Shown piece after piece: positions 25,354 through 32,845 of a stretch of DNA of 32,845 nt. Under the pieces are notes generated by a model. It was not told the origin of the DNA. It saw only the letters and a list, made by a program, of their open reading frames with translations, and did not search any database. The translations under genes were made by a program, and so were the position numbers. Numbering within the stretch: the first letter of the stretch is position 1; every line of letters begins with the position of its first letter. The stretch is from Gammaproteobacteria bacterium. GTDB taxonomy: Bacteria; Pseudomonadota; Gammaproteobacteria; DSM-19610. The DNA lies in assembly GCA_011371465.1 (NCBI GenBank), contig DRQL01000326.1, positions 1 through 32,845 of the forward strand, given 5' to 3'.

Positions 25354-27441
25354 ATGGGCAAACTGTTACGGCTGGTTGTTTTTGCGCTGGGTGGACTGGT
25401 ACTGCTGATCGTTGCAGCGGCCATCATTCTGCCCCTGGTGGTGGACCCCAACGACTTCAAGAGCGAGATTGCCTCGGCGGTGGAGGCAAAGACCGGCCGT
25501 ACCCTGACCATGGAAGGCGATATCGGCCTGTCGGTATTCCCCTGGCTGGGGCTGGATATCGGGCCGGTGTCGCTGTCCAACGCGAAAGGGTTTTCACAAC
25601 GACCCTTTGCCAGTATGAAGGCCGTCCAGGTGCGCATCAAGCTGCTGCCCCTGCTGAGCAAGCAGGTGGAGATGGATACCGTGGTATTGCGGGGCCTGAA
25701 CCTCTCCCTGGAAACTGATCGGACCGGCAAGACCAACTGGAGTGACCTGGCGGGTGCGGCCGGGTCGGAAGAGGCGCCCCCCGCTGCAGAGGAGCAACCT
25801 GCATCGGCTGGCGAAGTCGCTTTGACGGGGTTGGCGATCGGGGGGGTCGAGATTACGGATGCCGGGGTGATCTGGGACGATCAGCAGGCGGGCGCTCATT
25901 ATGAAATCGATGGACTGAACCTGCGTACCGGCGCCATCGAACCAGGTGAGGCGGTACCGGTGGAGCTGGGGCTGGTGGTGGATTCGGAGCAACCGGCTAT
26001 ATCCGGCCCGGTGAATTTTAAAGCGACCGTGGCCCTGTCGGAAGACGGACAGACGATCCGGCTTAGCGACGCGCGGCTGACAACGGCGCTGGACGGTGAT
26101 GGCCTGCCCGGTGGCGAGCTGAAATCGGAGCTGGGATTCAACAGCGCACTGGACCTCAAGGCGCAGACACTGGCAGTGACTGACCTGTTGTTGCAGGCGA
26201 TGGGGCTACAGGTCGAAGGGGAACTGAACGGTTCGAAAGTCCTGGACGACCCCGCATTCAGTGGCGTGATCCGGGTGGCGGAGTTCGTGCCCAGGGAGGT
26301 AATGAAAAAGCTGGGTTTACCGCCGCTGGACGTGGCGGATGCCAGTGTGCTGGGCAAGGCGGACGCGCAGCTGGAGCTGCAGGCCACCACGGACAGCGCC
26401 CGGCTGGACAAGCTGCGGTTCCGGCTGGATGACTCCACCCTGGACGGCAATCTGGCGGTCAGCCATTTTGCCAGACCGGCGATTCGCTTTGACCTGCAAC
26501 TCGACCGCATCGATGTAGACCGCTACCTGCCCGCCGGTAGCGATGCGCCACCGGTTCCGCCTCCCGCCGCGGCGGCGGCCGGTGCGCAGATGATCCCGGT
26601 GGATACCCTGCGTGAACTGGACGTGGAGGGCGAGCTGAAAATCGGCCAGCTGAAAGTCTCCGGCCTGCGCAGCTCGGACATCCGCATGAAACTGACGGCA
26701 AAAAGCGGGGTGGTGCGCGTACACCCGGCCAGCGCCAGCATGTACGAAGGGCAATACAAGGGGGATATCAAGCTCGATGTACGCGGCCAGCAGCCAAAAA
26801 TTTTCATGGACGAACACCTGTCCGGTATCGAGGTCGGGCCGCTGCTCAAGGACCTGAGCGGCAAGGAAACCCTGTCCGGGAAAACACAGGCCAATGCCAA
26901 ACTGACCGCTTCCGGACAGACGCCGGAACAGTTTACCAAAACGCTGAACGGCAAGGTTGATTTCAAATTCACCGACGGTGCTGTGCAGGGGTTCAACCTT
27001 GCTGCCATGATCCGCAAGGCGCAGGCAAAACTGGAAGGCAAGCCGGTGCCGCCCGACAGCGGGCCTAATCAGACGGATTTCTCCAGCCTGTCGGGCAGCG
27101 CGAATATCACCAACGGTGTGATCCGTAACCGTGACCTGATGGCCATGAGCCCGCTGCTGCGCGTGCAGGGTACGGGCGACATCGACCTGCCCAGGGAATC
27201 ACTGGACTATACGGTGACCGCCAAGGTGGTAGGCAGCCTGGAAGGGCAGGGCGGCAAAGGCGCGGTCGACCTGAAAGGGCTTGAGGTGCCGGTGCGGCTG
27301 AGCGGGACCTTCGCCAAACCCGAATACCGGGTAGAGCTGGACAAGGTACTTAAAAAGAAAGCAGAAAAGAAGATCAGGAAGAAGCTGGACAAGGCACTGG
27401 AAAAGAACTTCGGTGACAAGTTCAAGGGGATCCTTGACTAG
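25354..27441 (+). CDS. AsmA family protein
   Basis: 695 residues. An N-terminal transmembrane anchor (LLRLVVFALGGLVLLIVAAAIILPLVV) is followed by the AsmA N-terminal motif (DPNDFKSEIASAVEAKTGRTLTMEGDIGLSVFPWLGLDIGPVSLSNAKGF) and, in the C-terminal part, the AsmA_2-like region GVIRNRDLMAMSPLLRVQGTGDIDLPRESLDY. It ends in a lysine-rich tail. AsmA-like proteins are bridge-like lipid-transfer proteins of the periplasm that support outer membrane lipid homeostasis. It heads a closely spaced plus-strand series that runs to yggX. Confidence 0.92.
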   Translation: MGKLLRLVVFALGGLVLLIVAAAIILPLVVDPNDFKSEIASAVEAKTGRTLTMEGDIGLSVFPWLGLDIGPVSLSNAKGFSQRPFASMKAVQVRIKLLPLLSKQVEMDTVVLRGLNLSLETDRTGKTNWSDLAGAAGSEEAPPAAEEQPASAGEVALTGLAIGGVEITDAGVIWDDQQAGAHYEIDGLNLRTGAIEPGEAVPVELGLVVDSEQPAISGPVNFKATVALSEDGQTIRLSDARLTTALDGDGLPGGELKSELGFNSALDLKAQTLAVTDLLLQAMGLQVEGELNGSKVLDDPAFSGVIRVAEFVPREVMKKLGLPPLDVADASVLGKADAQLELQATTDSARLDKLRFRLDDSTLDGNLAVSHFARPAIRFDLQLDRIDVDRYLPAGSDAPPVPPPAAAAAGAQMIPVDTLRELDVEGELKIGQLKVSGLRSSDIRMKLTAKSGVVRVHPASASMYEGQYKGDIKLDVRGQQPKIFMDEHLSGIEVGPLLKDLSGKETLSGKTQANAKLTASGQTPEQFTKTLNGKVDFKFTDGAVQGFNLAAMIRKAQAKLEGKPVPPDSGPNQTDFSSLSGSANITNGVIRNRDLMAMSPLLRVQGTGDIDLPRESLDYTVTAKVVGSLEGQGGKGAVDLKGLEVPVRLSGTFAKPEYRVELDKVLKKKAEKKIRKKLDKALEKNFGDKFKGILD

Positions 27442-28014
27442 ATGAGATTGCCGGGCCTGGTGGCCGGCCTGCTGGTTGGCGTGGCTGTCCATGCCGGCCA
27501 GGTTCATGTTGCGTCCGTATCCCACCAGAGTGGCAGTTACCTGGTCGAGGTGGACACCCTGGTCCAGGTGAACGAGCACCGGGCGCGTGCCCTGCTGACC
27601 GATTACAGTCACCTGGAACGTGTGAATCCCGCCATCGAGGTCAGCGAGATCCTGCTCACCCGGGGACCGGGGGATTACCGGGTGCGCACAGTCACCCACG
27701 CCTGCATCTGGTTCTACTGCCGGCGGCTGCGCCAGGTACAGGATGTCATCGAGTCGCAGGACGGTACGGTAACGGCGCTGGTCGTTCCCGAACTCAGCGA
27801 TTTTCGCTACGGTTACGCGCGACTGAACCTGTGGCAGGAGGCGGACGGCACGCGCATCCTGATTCGTGCCGAGGTGGAGCCGGATTTCTGGATCCCGCCG
27901 CTGATCGGCCCCTGGCTGATCAAGCGCAAGCTGCTGTCAGAGACCCTGGAGACCGTGGGACGGCTCGAGCAACTGGCGAAAACGACGTCGGTATCGCACA
28001 ATGAGCAACCCTGA
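27442..28014 (+). CDS. SRPBCC (START-like) family exported protein
   Basis: 190 residues; its ATG follows the asmA stop codon directly, implying translational coupling. It begins with a signal peptide (MRLPGLVAGLLVGVAVHAGQ). The rest is a SRPBCC/polyketide cyclase-like lipid-binding fold: VEVDTLVQVNEHRARALLTDYSHLERVNPAIEVSEIL, and VVPELSDFRYGYARLNLW with IPPLIGPWLIKRKLLSETLETVGRLEQLA as the C-terminal helix. A periplasmic hydrophobic-ligand binder next to AsmA suggests a joint lipid-related function, which is inference. Confidence 0.82.
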   Translation: MRLPGLVAGLLVGVAVHAGQVHVASVSHQSGSYLVEVDTLVQVNEHRARALLTDYSHLERVNPAIEVSEILLTRGPGDYRVRTVTHACIWFYCRRLRQVQDVIESQDGTVTALVVPELSDFRYGYARLNLWQEADGTRILIRAEVEPDFWIPPLIGPWLIKRKLLSETLETVGRLEQLAKTTSVSHNEQP

Positions 28015-28053
28015 AACGGCCGATCTGACGGTCAGGCGAGATTGAGACAAGGC

Positions 28054-29331
28054 ATGCGTACTGTAGAAGAAACAAGAATAGGTGTAGTAGGTCTGGGCTA
28101 TGTGGGACTGCCGCTGGCCGTGGAGTTCGGCAAAAAGATGCCAGTGGTTGGTTTTGATATTAACTCCAGCCGGGTCAGTGAGTTGAAGTCCGGCAGGGAC
28201 AGTACACTGGAGGTCAGCGAGGCGGAACTGAAAGAAGCCGGCTGTCTTGAGTATACCGACCAGGTCGATGAACTCAGGTCGTGTAACGTTTTCATCGTCA
28301 CGGTTCCTACGCCCATCGATCGTTACAAACGCCCTGATCTTTCTCCCCTGGAGTCCGCCAGTCGCATGCTGGGGAAAATACTGAAGCAGGAAGACGTGGT
28401 GATTTTTGAGTCAACGGTGTACCCGGGGGCGACGGAAGAAGTTTGTGTGCCGATTATGGAGTCCGAATCCGGTTTGACCTTCAACAGGGATTTTTTTGCG
28501 GGCTACAGTCCGGAACGCATTAACCCGGGTGACAAGGAACACCGGGTAACCAGTATCCTGAAGGTGACGTCCGGCTCGACGCCGGAGGCCGCCGATTTTG
28601 TCGATGCACTGTATCGCGAGGTTATTAGCGCGGGTACCCACAAGGCCAGCAGTATACGGGTTGCCGAAGCAGCCAAGGTGATCGAGAACACGCAACGTGA
28701 CGTCAACATTGCATTGATCAACGAACTGGCGCTGATTTTCAACAGGCTGGACATCGATACCATTGAAGTGCTGGAAGCAGCGGGCACCAAGTGGAACTTT
28801 TTGCCTTTCCGCCCCGGCCTGGTGGGCGGACATTGTATCGGTGTTGATCCCTATTATCTGACACACAAGGCCCAGGAAATAGGTTATCACCCGGAGGTGA
28901 TTCTTGCCGGGCGGCGTATCAATGACAGCATGGGTGCCTACGTGGCCGGGCAGGTATTCAAGCTGATGAATCGTTCGCATATAAAGGTGTGCGATTCACG
29001 AGTGCTGGTGATGGGGCTGACCTTCAAGGAGAATTGCCCCGATCTGCGCAACACGCGGGTAATAGATATCCTTGAAGAACTGCAGAGTTACAATATTAGT
29101 GTCGATGTCTATGATCCGTGGGTCGATGCCGATGAGGCCGAGAGCGCGTATGGTGTAAGGCCGCTGGAGCAGCCTGAAAAAAATACCTATGATGCTGTTG
29201 TGCTGGCGGTAGCTCATGATCAGTTCCGGGATATGGGTGTTTCCGGTATTCGGTCCTTTGGCAAGGCAGCCAGCATAATCTACGATGTAAAGCACCTCCT
29301 GCCGGTCGATGATGTTGACGGCCGGCTGTAA
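28054..29331 (+). CDS. UDP-N-acetylhexosamine / UDP-hexose 6-dehydrogenase (TviB/WbpA-like)
   Basis: 425 residues from ATG 28054. NAD-binding GLGYVG at residues 13-18, [11 protein letters not shown], the catalytic lysine region [20 protein letters not shown] (K208) and the active-site C261 in [16 protein letters not shown]. It oxidises a UDP-sugar at C6 to the uronate; similarity is to TviB-type enzymes, which act on UDP-N-acetylglucosamine, rather than to UDP-glucose dehydrogenases. A TTG four codons upstream is a less likely start. It is followed 30 nt later by an epimerase, a natural pair. Its bases look more AT-rich than the neighbours. Confidence 0.9.
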   Translation: MRTVEETRIGVVGLGYVGLPLAVEFGKKMPVVGFDINSSRVSELKSGRDSTLEVSEAELKEAGCLEYTDQVDELRSCNVFIVTVPTPIDRYKRPDLSPLESASRMLGKILKQEDVVIFESTVYPGATEEVCVPIMESESGLTFNRDFFAGYSPERINPGDKEHRVTSILKVTSGSTPEAADFVDALYREVISAGTHKASSIRVAEAAKVIENTQRDVNIALINELALIFNRLDIDTIEVLEAAGTKWNFLPFRPGLVGGHCIGVDPYYLTHKAQEIGYHPEVILAGRRINDSMGAYVAGQVFKLMNRSHIKVCDSRVLVMGLTFKENCPDLRNTRVIDILEELQSYNISVDVYDPWVDADEAESAYGVRPLEQPEKNTYDAVVLAVAHDQFRDMGVSGIRSFGKAASIIYDVKHLLPVDDVDGRL

Positions 29332-29361
29332 GATTTTGAATCCATTTTCCGGGAAAATTAA

Positions 29362-30378
29362 ATGAAAGTTCTGATCACCGGCGCAGCCGGTTTTATTGGC
29401 AACAACCTGGCGCTCCGCTTGCTGGAGCGCGGTGACGAAGTCATCGGTATCGATAACCTGAATGATTACTACGACCCGACACTAAAACAGGCGCGGCTGG
29501 CACGCGTGGCTGATAACCCGGCTTTTGTCGACGTGCGCATGGATCTGGAAGATCGGGATGGCATTGCCGCAGTATTCAAAGAGCACAGGCCCGAACGCGT
29601 GGTTAACCTGGCTGCGCAGGCAGGTGTGCGCTACTCGCTGGAGAATCCGCATTCGTACATAGATACCAATATCGTTGGCTTCATGAATATCCTTGAAGGA
29701 TGCCGCTATAACGATGTCGAGCACCTGGTATATGCTTCCAGCAGTTCTGTGTATGGTTCCAATACCAACATGCCCTTTTCTGTGCACGACAATGTTGATC
29801 ACCCGGTCAGCATTTATGCGGCCACCAAGAAGGCCAATGAATTGATGGCGCATACGTACAGTCACCTGTATCGCCTGCCCACCACCGGGTTGCGCTTTTT
29901 CACGGTTTATGGACCGTGGGGGCGCCCTGACATGGCGCTGTTCCTGTTTACCCGAAAGATACTTGCCGGCGAACCGATCGATGTATTCAACTATGGAAAA
30001 CATCGTCGTGACTTCACCTATATCGATGATATCGTTGAGGGGGTCATTCGGACGCTTGACCGGGTAGCGGAGCCCAATCCGTCCTGGAGTGGCGATGCGC
30101 CCGATTCGGCCAGCAGCACAGCGCCATACCGCCTGTACAATATTGGTAACAACCAGCCGATTGAGCTGATGCATTACATCGAGGTGCTGGAAGACTGCCT
30201 GGGGAAAAAAGCGGAGAAAAATATGCTGCCGCTGCAGGCAGGCGATGTTCCTGATACCTATGCCAATGTGCAGGATTTGATTAATGATACCGGTTACAAG
30301 CCGGATATGTCGGTTGAAACCGGTGTAGCCAACTTTGTTGACTGGTACAAGGAATACTACGGGATAGCCACGACCTGA
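29362..30378 (+). CDS. UDP-glucuronate 4-epimerase (NAD-dependent epimerase/dehydratase)
   Basis: 338-residue extended SDR. NAD motif GAAGFIG (residues 7-13), catalytic SSSSVYG near 127-132 and Y152-x3-K156 (YAATKK). The stretches [38 protein letters not shown] and [20 protein letters not shown] are typical of UDP-glucuronate epimerases (LspL/CapI type). With the dehydrogenase upstream it would make a galacturonate-type UDP-sugar for a surface polysaccharide or lipid A/LPS. No glycosyltransferase genes are in the window. Slightly AT-rich like its partner. Confidence 0.92.
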   Translation: MKVLITGAAGFIGNNLALRLLERGDEVIGIDNLNDYYDPTLKQARLARVADNPAFVDVRMDLEDRDGIAAVFKEHRPERVVNLAAQAGVRYSLENPHSYIDTNIVGFMNILEGCRYNDVEHLVYASSSSVYGSNTNMPFSVHDNVDHPVSIYAATKKANELMAHTYSHLYRLPTTGLRFFTVYGPWGRPDMALFLFTRKILAGEPIDVFNYGKHRRDFTYIDDIVEGVIRTLDRVAEPNPSWSGDAPDSASSTAPYRLYNIGNNQPIELMHYIEVLEDCLGKKAEKNMLPLQAGDVPDTYANVQDLINDTGYKPDMSVETGVANFVDWYKEYYGIATT

Positions 30379-30381
30379 ACA

Positions 30382-31470
30382 GTGGGGCAGGAGGTGTCAG
30401 GGGGCTTATTACAGAAAGGACAGACGAATTTTTCTGACCAGGTCCTGCAATGGTTCGACGCCCACGGGCGCAAGGATCTGCCCTGGCAGCAACAGGTGAC
30501 CCCGTATCGCGTCTGGGTATCGGAGATCATGCTGCAGCAGACCCGGGTGCAGACCGTCATCCCGTATTACCTGCGTTTTATGCAGAGTTTCCCGACCCTG
30601 CAGGCACTGGCTGGCGCATCGCTCGATCAGGTGCTGCACCACTGGTCCGGTCTCGGCTATTATGCGCGCGCGCGCAACCTGCACAGGGCGGCACAACAGG
30701 TGCGCGACGACTTTGCCGGTGTCTTTCCCGATGACATCGAAACCCTGCAGCAATTGCCCGGTATCGGTCGTTCAACGGCGGGCGCCATCCTTTCGCTGGC
30801 GTGTGGGCAACGCCACGCTATCCTCGATGGCAACGTGAAACGGGTGTTGACCCGTTACCACGCAGTAGAAGGCTGGCCGGGCAGGACAGCCGTGCTGAAG
30901 CAGCTATGGTCGCTGGCGGAGACATTGACCCCGGCTGAACGTGTGGCTGCGTACAACCAGGCCATGATGGACCTGGGCGCAACCCTGTGTACGCGCAGCA
31001 AACCGGATTGCGCGGTTTGTCCGCTGCAGTCGGGGTGTGAAGCGCGCAGGCAACAGCGCCAGCAGGATTTCCCGGCACCAAGGCCGCGCCGCGCGCTGCC
31101 GGTGCGCGAAGTCAGGATGCTATTGCTGGTAAACCCGGAGCAGGAAATCTACCTGCAGCAGCGTCCCGCCAGCGGTATCTGGGGCGGCCTGTGGGGGTTC
31201 CCGGAATTCGAAACCCGGGATGCACTGGATGGCTGGTGCGATCAGCATACCGGCGCCGGAAACAGTGAAGTAACCGTCTGGCCGGTGGTGCGCCACACCT
31301 TCAGCCACTTCCACCTGGATATCACCCCCTGTTACCTGCAGCTACAAAACCCGGCGCATTGTGTGATGGAAGACGGAAACGGGCTCTGGTATAACACGCG
31401 TCACCCGGAAACACTGGGATTTGCCGCCCCGGTCAAACGATTGCTGGCACAACTGCAAAAACTCAACTGA
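30382..31470 (+). CDS. mutY: A/G-specific adenine glycosylase
   Basis: 362 residues. Removes adenine mispaired with 8-oxoguanine. The catalytic E48 lies in [19 protein letters not shown]; the helix-hairpin-helix [13 protein letters not shown] is followed by catalytic D149 in [11 protein letters not shown]; the 4Fe-4S cysteines are C203, C210, C213 and C219 (C-x6-C-x2-C-x5-C). The C-terminal NUDIX-like domain starts near [11 protein letters not shown] with [14 protein letters not shown]. The start is GTG 30382 or GTG 30394; the first is 3 nt after the epimerase stop. Followed by yggX, a conserved neighbour pair. Confidence 0.95.
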   Translation: MGQEVSGGLLQKGQTNFSDQVLQWFDAHGRKDLPWQQQVTPYRVWVSEIMLQQTRVQTVIPYYLRFMQSFPTLQALAGASLDQVLHHWSGLGYYARARNLHRAAQQVRDDFAGVFPDDIETLQQLPGIGRSTAGAILSLACGQRHAILDGNVKRVLTRYHAVEGWPGRTAVLKQLWSLAETLTPAERVAAYNQAMMDLGATLCTRSKPDCAVCPLQSGCEARRQQRQQDFPAPRPRRALPVREVRMLLLVNPEQEIYLQQRPASGIWGGLWGFPEFETRDALDGWCDQHTGAGNSEVTVWPVVRHTFSHFHLDITPCYLQLQNPAHCVMEDGNGLWYNTRHPETLGFAAPVKRLLAQLQKLN

Positions 31471-31483
31471 GGAGATCCCGAGC

Positions 31484-31753
31484 ATGGCCAGAATGGTGCA
31501 TTGTGTCAAACTGGGAAAAGAGGCCGAAGGCCTCGATCGGCCTGTTTATCCCGGTGAACTGGGCAAGCGAATTTTCGAGAACGTATCAAAAGAAGCCTGG
31601 CAGCAGTGGATGCAGCAGCAGACCATACTCATCAACGAATACCGGTTGTCACCCGTCGAACCGAAGGACCGCAAGTTCCTCGAAGAACAGATGGAAAAGT
31701 TCTTTTTCGGTGAAGGCGCCGAGACCCCGCCGGACTACCAGCCGCCTGCCTGA
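31484..31753 (+). CDS. yggX: oxidative damage protection / Fe(II) trafficking protein YggX
   Basis: 89 residues with the whole-length YggX pattern: [51 protein letters not shown], including the conserved N-terminal cysteine C7. YggX limits damage to iron-sulfur enzymes and is thought to help Fe(II) handling; its link to mutY, itself an Fe-S enzyme, is common in gammaproteobacteria. ATG 31484 is preceded by GAGGAGAT and lies 13 nt after mutY. The protein ends with a short proline-rich tail. It is the last gene of the run that began at 25354. Confidence 0.95.
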   Translation: MARMVHCVKLGKEAEGLDRPVYPGELGKRIFENVSKEAWQQWMQQQTILINEYRLSPVEPKDRKFLEEQMEKFFFGEGAETPPDYQPPA

Positions 31754-31862
31754 CAGGGCAAAAAGCACCGGAAAGTGTGTAAATACCGGGCTCTGCGTCA
31801 AAAATACGGCTTCCACTTGACTGCCCCGGTCACTCCCGGTTTAATACGCGCTCTTCACCAAA

Positions 31863-31938
31863 GGCCAGATAGCTCAGTTGGTAGAGCAGGGGACTGAAAA
31901 TCCCCGTGTCGGTGGTTCGATTCCACCTCTGGCCACCA
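31863..31938 (+). tRNA. pheT: tRNA-Phe (anticodon GAA)
   Basis: Full cloverleaf: acceptor GGCCAGA / TCTGGCC, D arm GCTC...GAGC, anticodon stem GGGGA / TCCCC with loop CTGAAAA (anticodon GAA), T arm GGTGG-TTCGATT-CCACC, discriminator A and encoded CCA. It is the last ordinary chromosomal gene before an integrase remnant, and tRNA-Phe is a frequent integration site. Confidence 0.96.
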
Positions 31939-32021
31939 TATTTATCAACAAGATAAAAGTTTTCTGCTTTTAGTCCCCGTGTCACTCGGTACACTTTCGG
32001 TACACCTGTACTGGAAGTGCC

Positions 32022-32084
32022 GTGGCGGCCATCACCAGGACGCCTCCGAAGACCTGGAAGGCGATCATCCGCAAGCGCGATTGA
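32022..32084 (+). pseudogene. N-terminal remnant of a tyrosine-type integrase
   Basis: Twenty codons from GTG 32022 read VAAITRTPPKTWKAIIRKRD and then stop (TGA 32082-32084). This is the typical first strand of the SAM-like/AP2-type N-terminal domain of tRNA-targeting phage and island integrases (pattern: ITxTPSxTWKAxIRKxGWP). The rest of the integrase is absent: the sequence diverges right where Gly/Asp-Trp-Pro is expected. It starts 84 nt after tRNA-Phe, the normal position for such an integrase. Short, so the call rests on motif plus position. Confidence 0.6.
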
Positions 32085-32347
32085 AATTGAATGATATTTC
32101 CAGGTTCTGGAGGTGATTTTGTGGTCCAGGCTTTCGTTTTGGACTCAATAACGTCCACGCTTGACAGGAAGACTGAATCTCCCGATCCTTGAATTCTGCC
32201 TTCGTTCGATCTGTGATCCGACCGGCCTGTTGGTGGTCTCTCCGGGCCGATAGAACACTAATCGCAGTGCGGGGAATATTACAAAAATGCTTAAAGAGCG
32301 AAGTGCAGCAACTTAATTCAAAAAATAATTTTCAGGAGGAAACTATT
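32085..32347. other. non-coding stretch past the integrase remnant
   Basis: 263 nt with no gene I can support. It becomes AT-rich toward 32270-32347 and contains a strong ribosome binding site, CAGGAGG at 32333-32339, for the next gene. It probably holds that gene's promoter. Confidence 0.35.
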
Positions 32348-32734
32348 ATGTCTGTTAATCCAGTAAAGCTGGCTGTTCTGTTCGTGGTCACCGCAAATCT
32401 TGTTTTCAGCAATGCATTTGCGACAACGCTGGTCGCACGGGACTGGCAGGCCGCCGGGGATAATGCGTTGACTTATGATAGCAGCACAAACCTCGAATGG
32501 CTGGATCTCACGCAAACACTCGGTGAGTCGGTAGTCTATGTCGATTCACAACTCGGTGCCGGCGGAATGTATGACGGATTCAGATACGCAACGCGCACAG
32601 AGGTTCAACAACTGTTTATCGACTTTGGACTGTTTTCAGCACCAAATGATGATGCAAGGGTTGCAAGGATCGATGAGTTGGCTGCGTTAATGGGGCAAAC
32701 CTATCCGGCCAACCCGTCTGCCAATCCGGCGTAA
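32348..32734 (+). CDS. exported PEP-CTERM-like protein, lacking its sorting tail
   Basis: 128 residues from ATG 32348, preceded by CAGGAGG. The signal peptide is MSVNPVKLAVLFVVTANLVFSNAFA. The mature part (ALTYDSSTNLEWLDLTQTLGESVVYVDSQLGAGGMYDGFRYATRTEVQQLFIDFGL) matches the repeat-like domain found at the N-terminus of many PEP-CTERM exported proteins. Those continue for another 50-150 residues to a PEP-CTERM tail; here the frame ends early at YPANPSANPA. It is therefore probably a truncated gene, cut near 32725, where the sequence character changes. It lies next to the integrase remnant on presumed island DNA, with weaker GC bias. Confidence 0.7.
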   Translation: MSVNPVKLAVLFVVTANLVFSNAFATTLVARDWQAAGDNALTYDSSTNLEWLDLTQTLGESVVYVDSQLGAGGMYDGFRYATRTEVQQLFIDFGLFSAPNDDARVARIDELAALMGQTYPANPSANPA

Positions 32735-32813
32735 GCGCCAAATGAACCCCACCCTGTTGGCCTGAGTATTTTCTCTGCACGCTGTGCCATTTCAAACATA
32801 GCGGAGCAAGAAG

Positions 32814-32845
32814 ATGAGTGTAGCAGAAGAGGATGCTCTGACGGA
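32814..32845 (+). CDS. start of an unidentified gene (runs off window)
   Basis: ATG 32814 with GGAG at 32802-32805 opens a frame reading MSVAEEDALT to the window edge. Ten residues are too few to identify. Because the upstream gene appears cut off shortly before, this may be the first gene of an inserted element, but that is inference. Confidence 0.35.
   Translation, partial: MSVAEEDALT

Noticed and set aside
31901-31983. Complete att site duplication at tRNA-Phe
   Set aside because: Only 10 nt are repeated and the tRNA 3' end itself is not duplicated within the window, so a full att pair cannot be claimed.

Overview
The window looks like chromosomal DNA from a chemolithoautotrophic, sulfur-oxidising gammaproteobacterium, probably near the Chromatiales / Ectothiorhodospirales. 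That placement is inferred from gene content: a CbbO-type Rubisco activase subunit, a CbbR regulator, phosphoribulokinase, a sulfide:quinone oxidoreductase, a periplasmic-type DsrE-like protein, heme A synthase and fatty acid cis/trans isomerase. Base composition is GC-rich and genes are densely packed on both strands. Two intergenic repeat families are present, and traces of a PEP-CTERM protein-sorting system occur at two places.

Layout. 1-4.2 kb: carbon/sulfur block with the C-terminal part of cbbO, a histidine phosphatase 4 nt behind it, sqr, and cbbR with a good LysR-type box in front. 4.26-6.9 kb: purine genes, purE-purK (minus) divergent from purC (plus). 7.0-11.5 kb: small secreted or membrane proteins, a CPBP intramembrane protease resembling MrtJ of the JDVT-CTERM system, DUF302, an HDOD protein, a small cytochrome c, ctaA and a membrane-anchored DsrE-like protein. 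11.5-13.9 kb: palindromic repeat cluster A, a CPA1 antiporter and a pair of unrecognised small genes. 14.0-18.5 kb (minus): prkB, a terminator, then a FIST sensor gene and cti, nearly touching. 18.87-22.2 kb: trmB divergent from an mscS-type channel, repeat cluster B, then thiS-thiG. 22.3-24.8 kb: long-chain acyl-CoA synthetase converging on an OmpA-type lipoprotein. 25.0-25.3 kb: a decayed PEP-CTERM tail and tRNA-Gly(CCC). 25.35-31.75 kb: a tightly spaced plus-strand run of asmA-like, SRPBCC, a UDP-sugar dehydrogenase, a UDP-glucuronate epimerase, mutY and yggX. 31.86 kb to the end: tRNA-Phe(GAA), an integrase N-terminal remnant, a shortened PEP-CTERM-like secreted protein and the first codons of another gene; this resembles the edge of a degraded integrated element.

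How it fits together. Sqr feeds electrons from sulfide into the quinone pool. PrkB makes ribulose 1,5-bisphosphate, and CbbO (with a CbbQ presumably upstream of the window) reactivates Rubisco. CbbR probably controls the set: TNA-N7-TNA boxes stand in front of both cbbR and prkB. The best functional hypothesis is that the histidine phosphatase behind cbbO destroys Rubisco-inhibiting sugar phosphates, as the plant CA1P phosphatase of the same superfamily does. I did not find a clearly new multi-gene defence or mobile system; the most unusual signals are this cbbO-phosphatase pair, the covarying palindromes between convergent genes, the frameshifted PEP-CTERM tail, and the broken island edge at tRNA-Phe.
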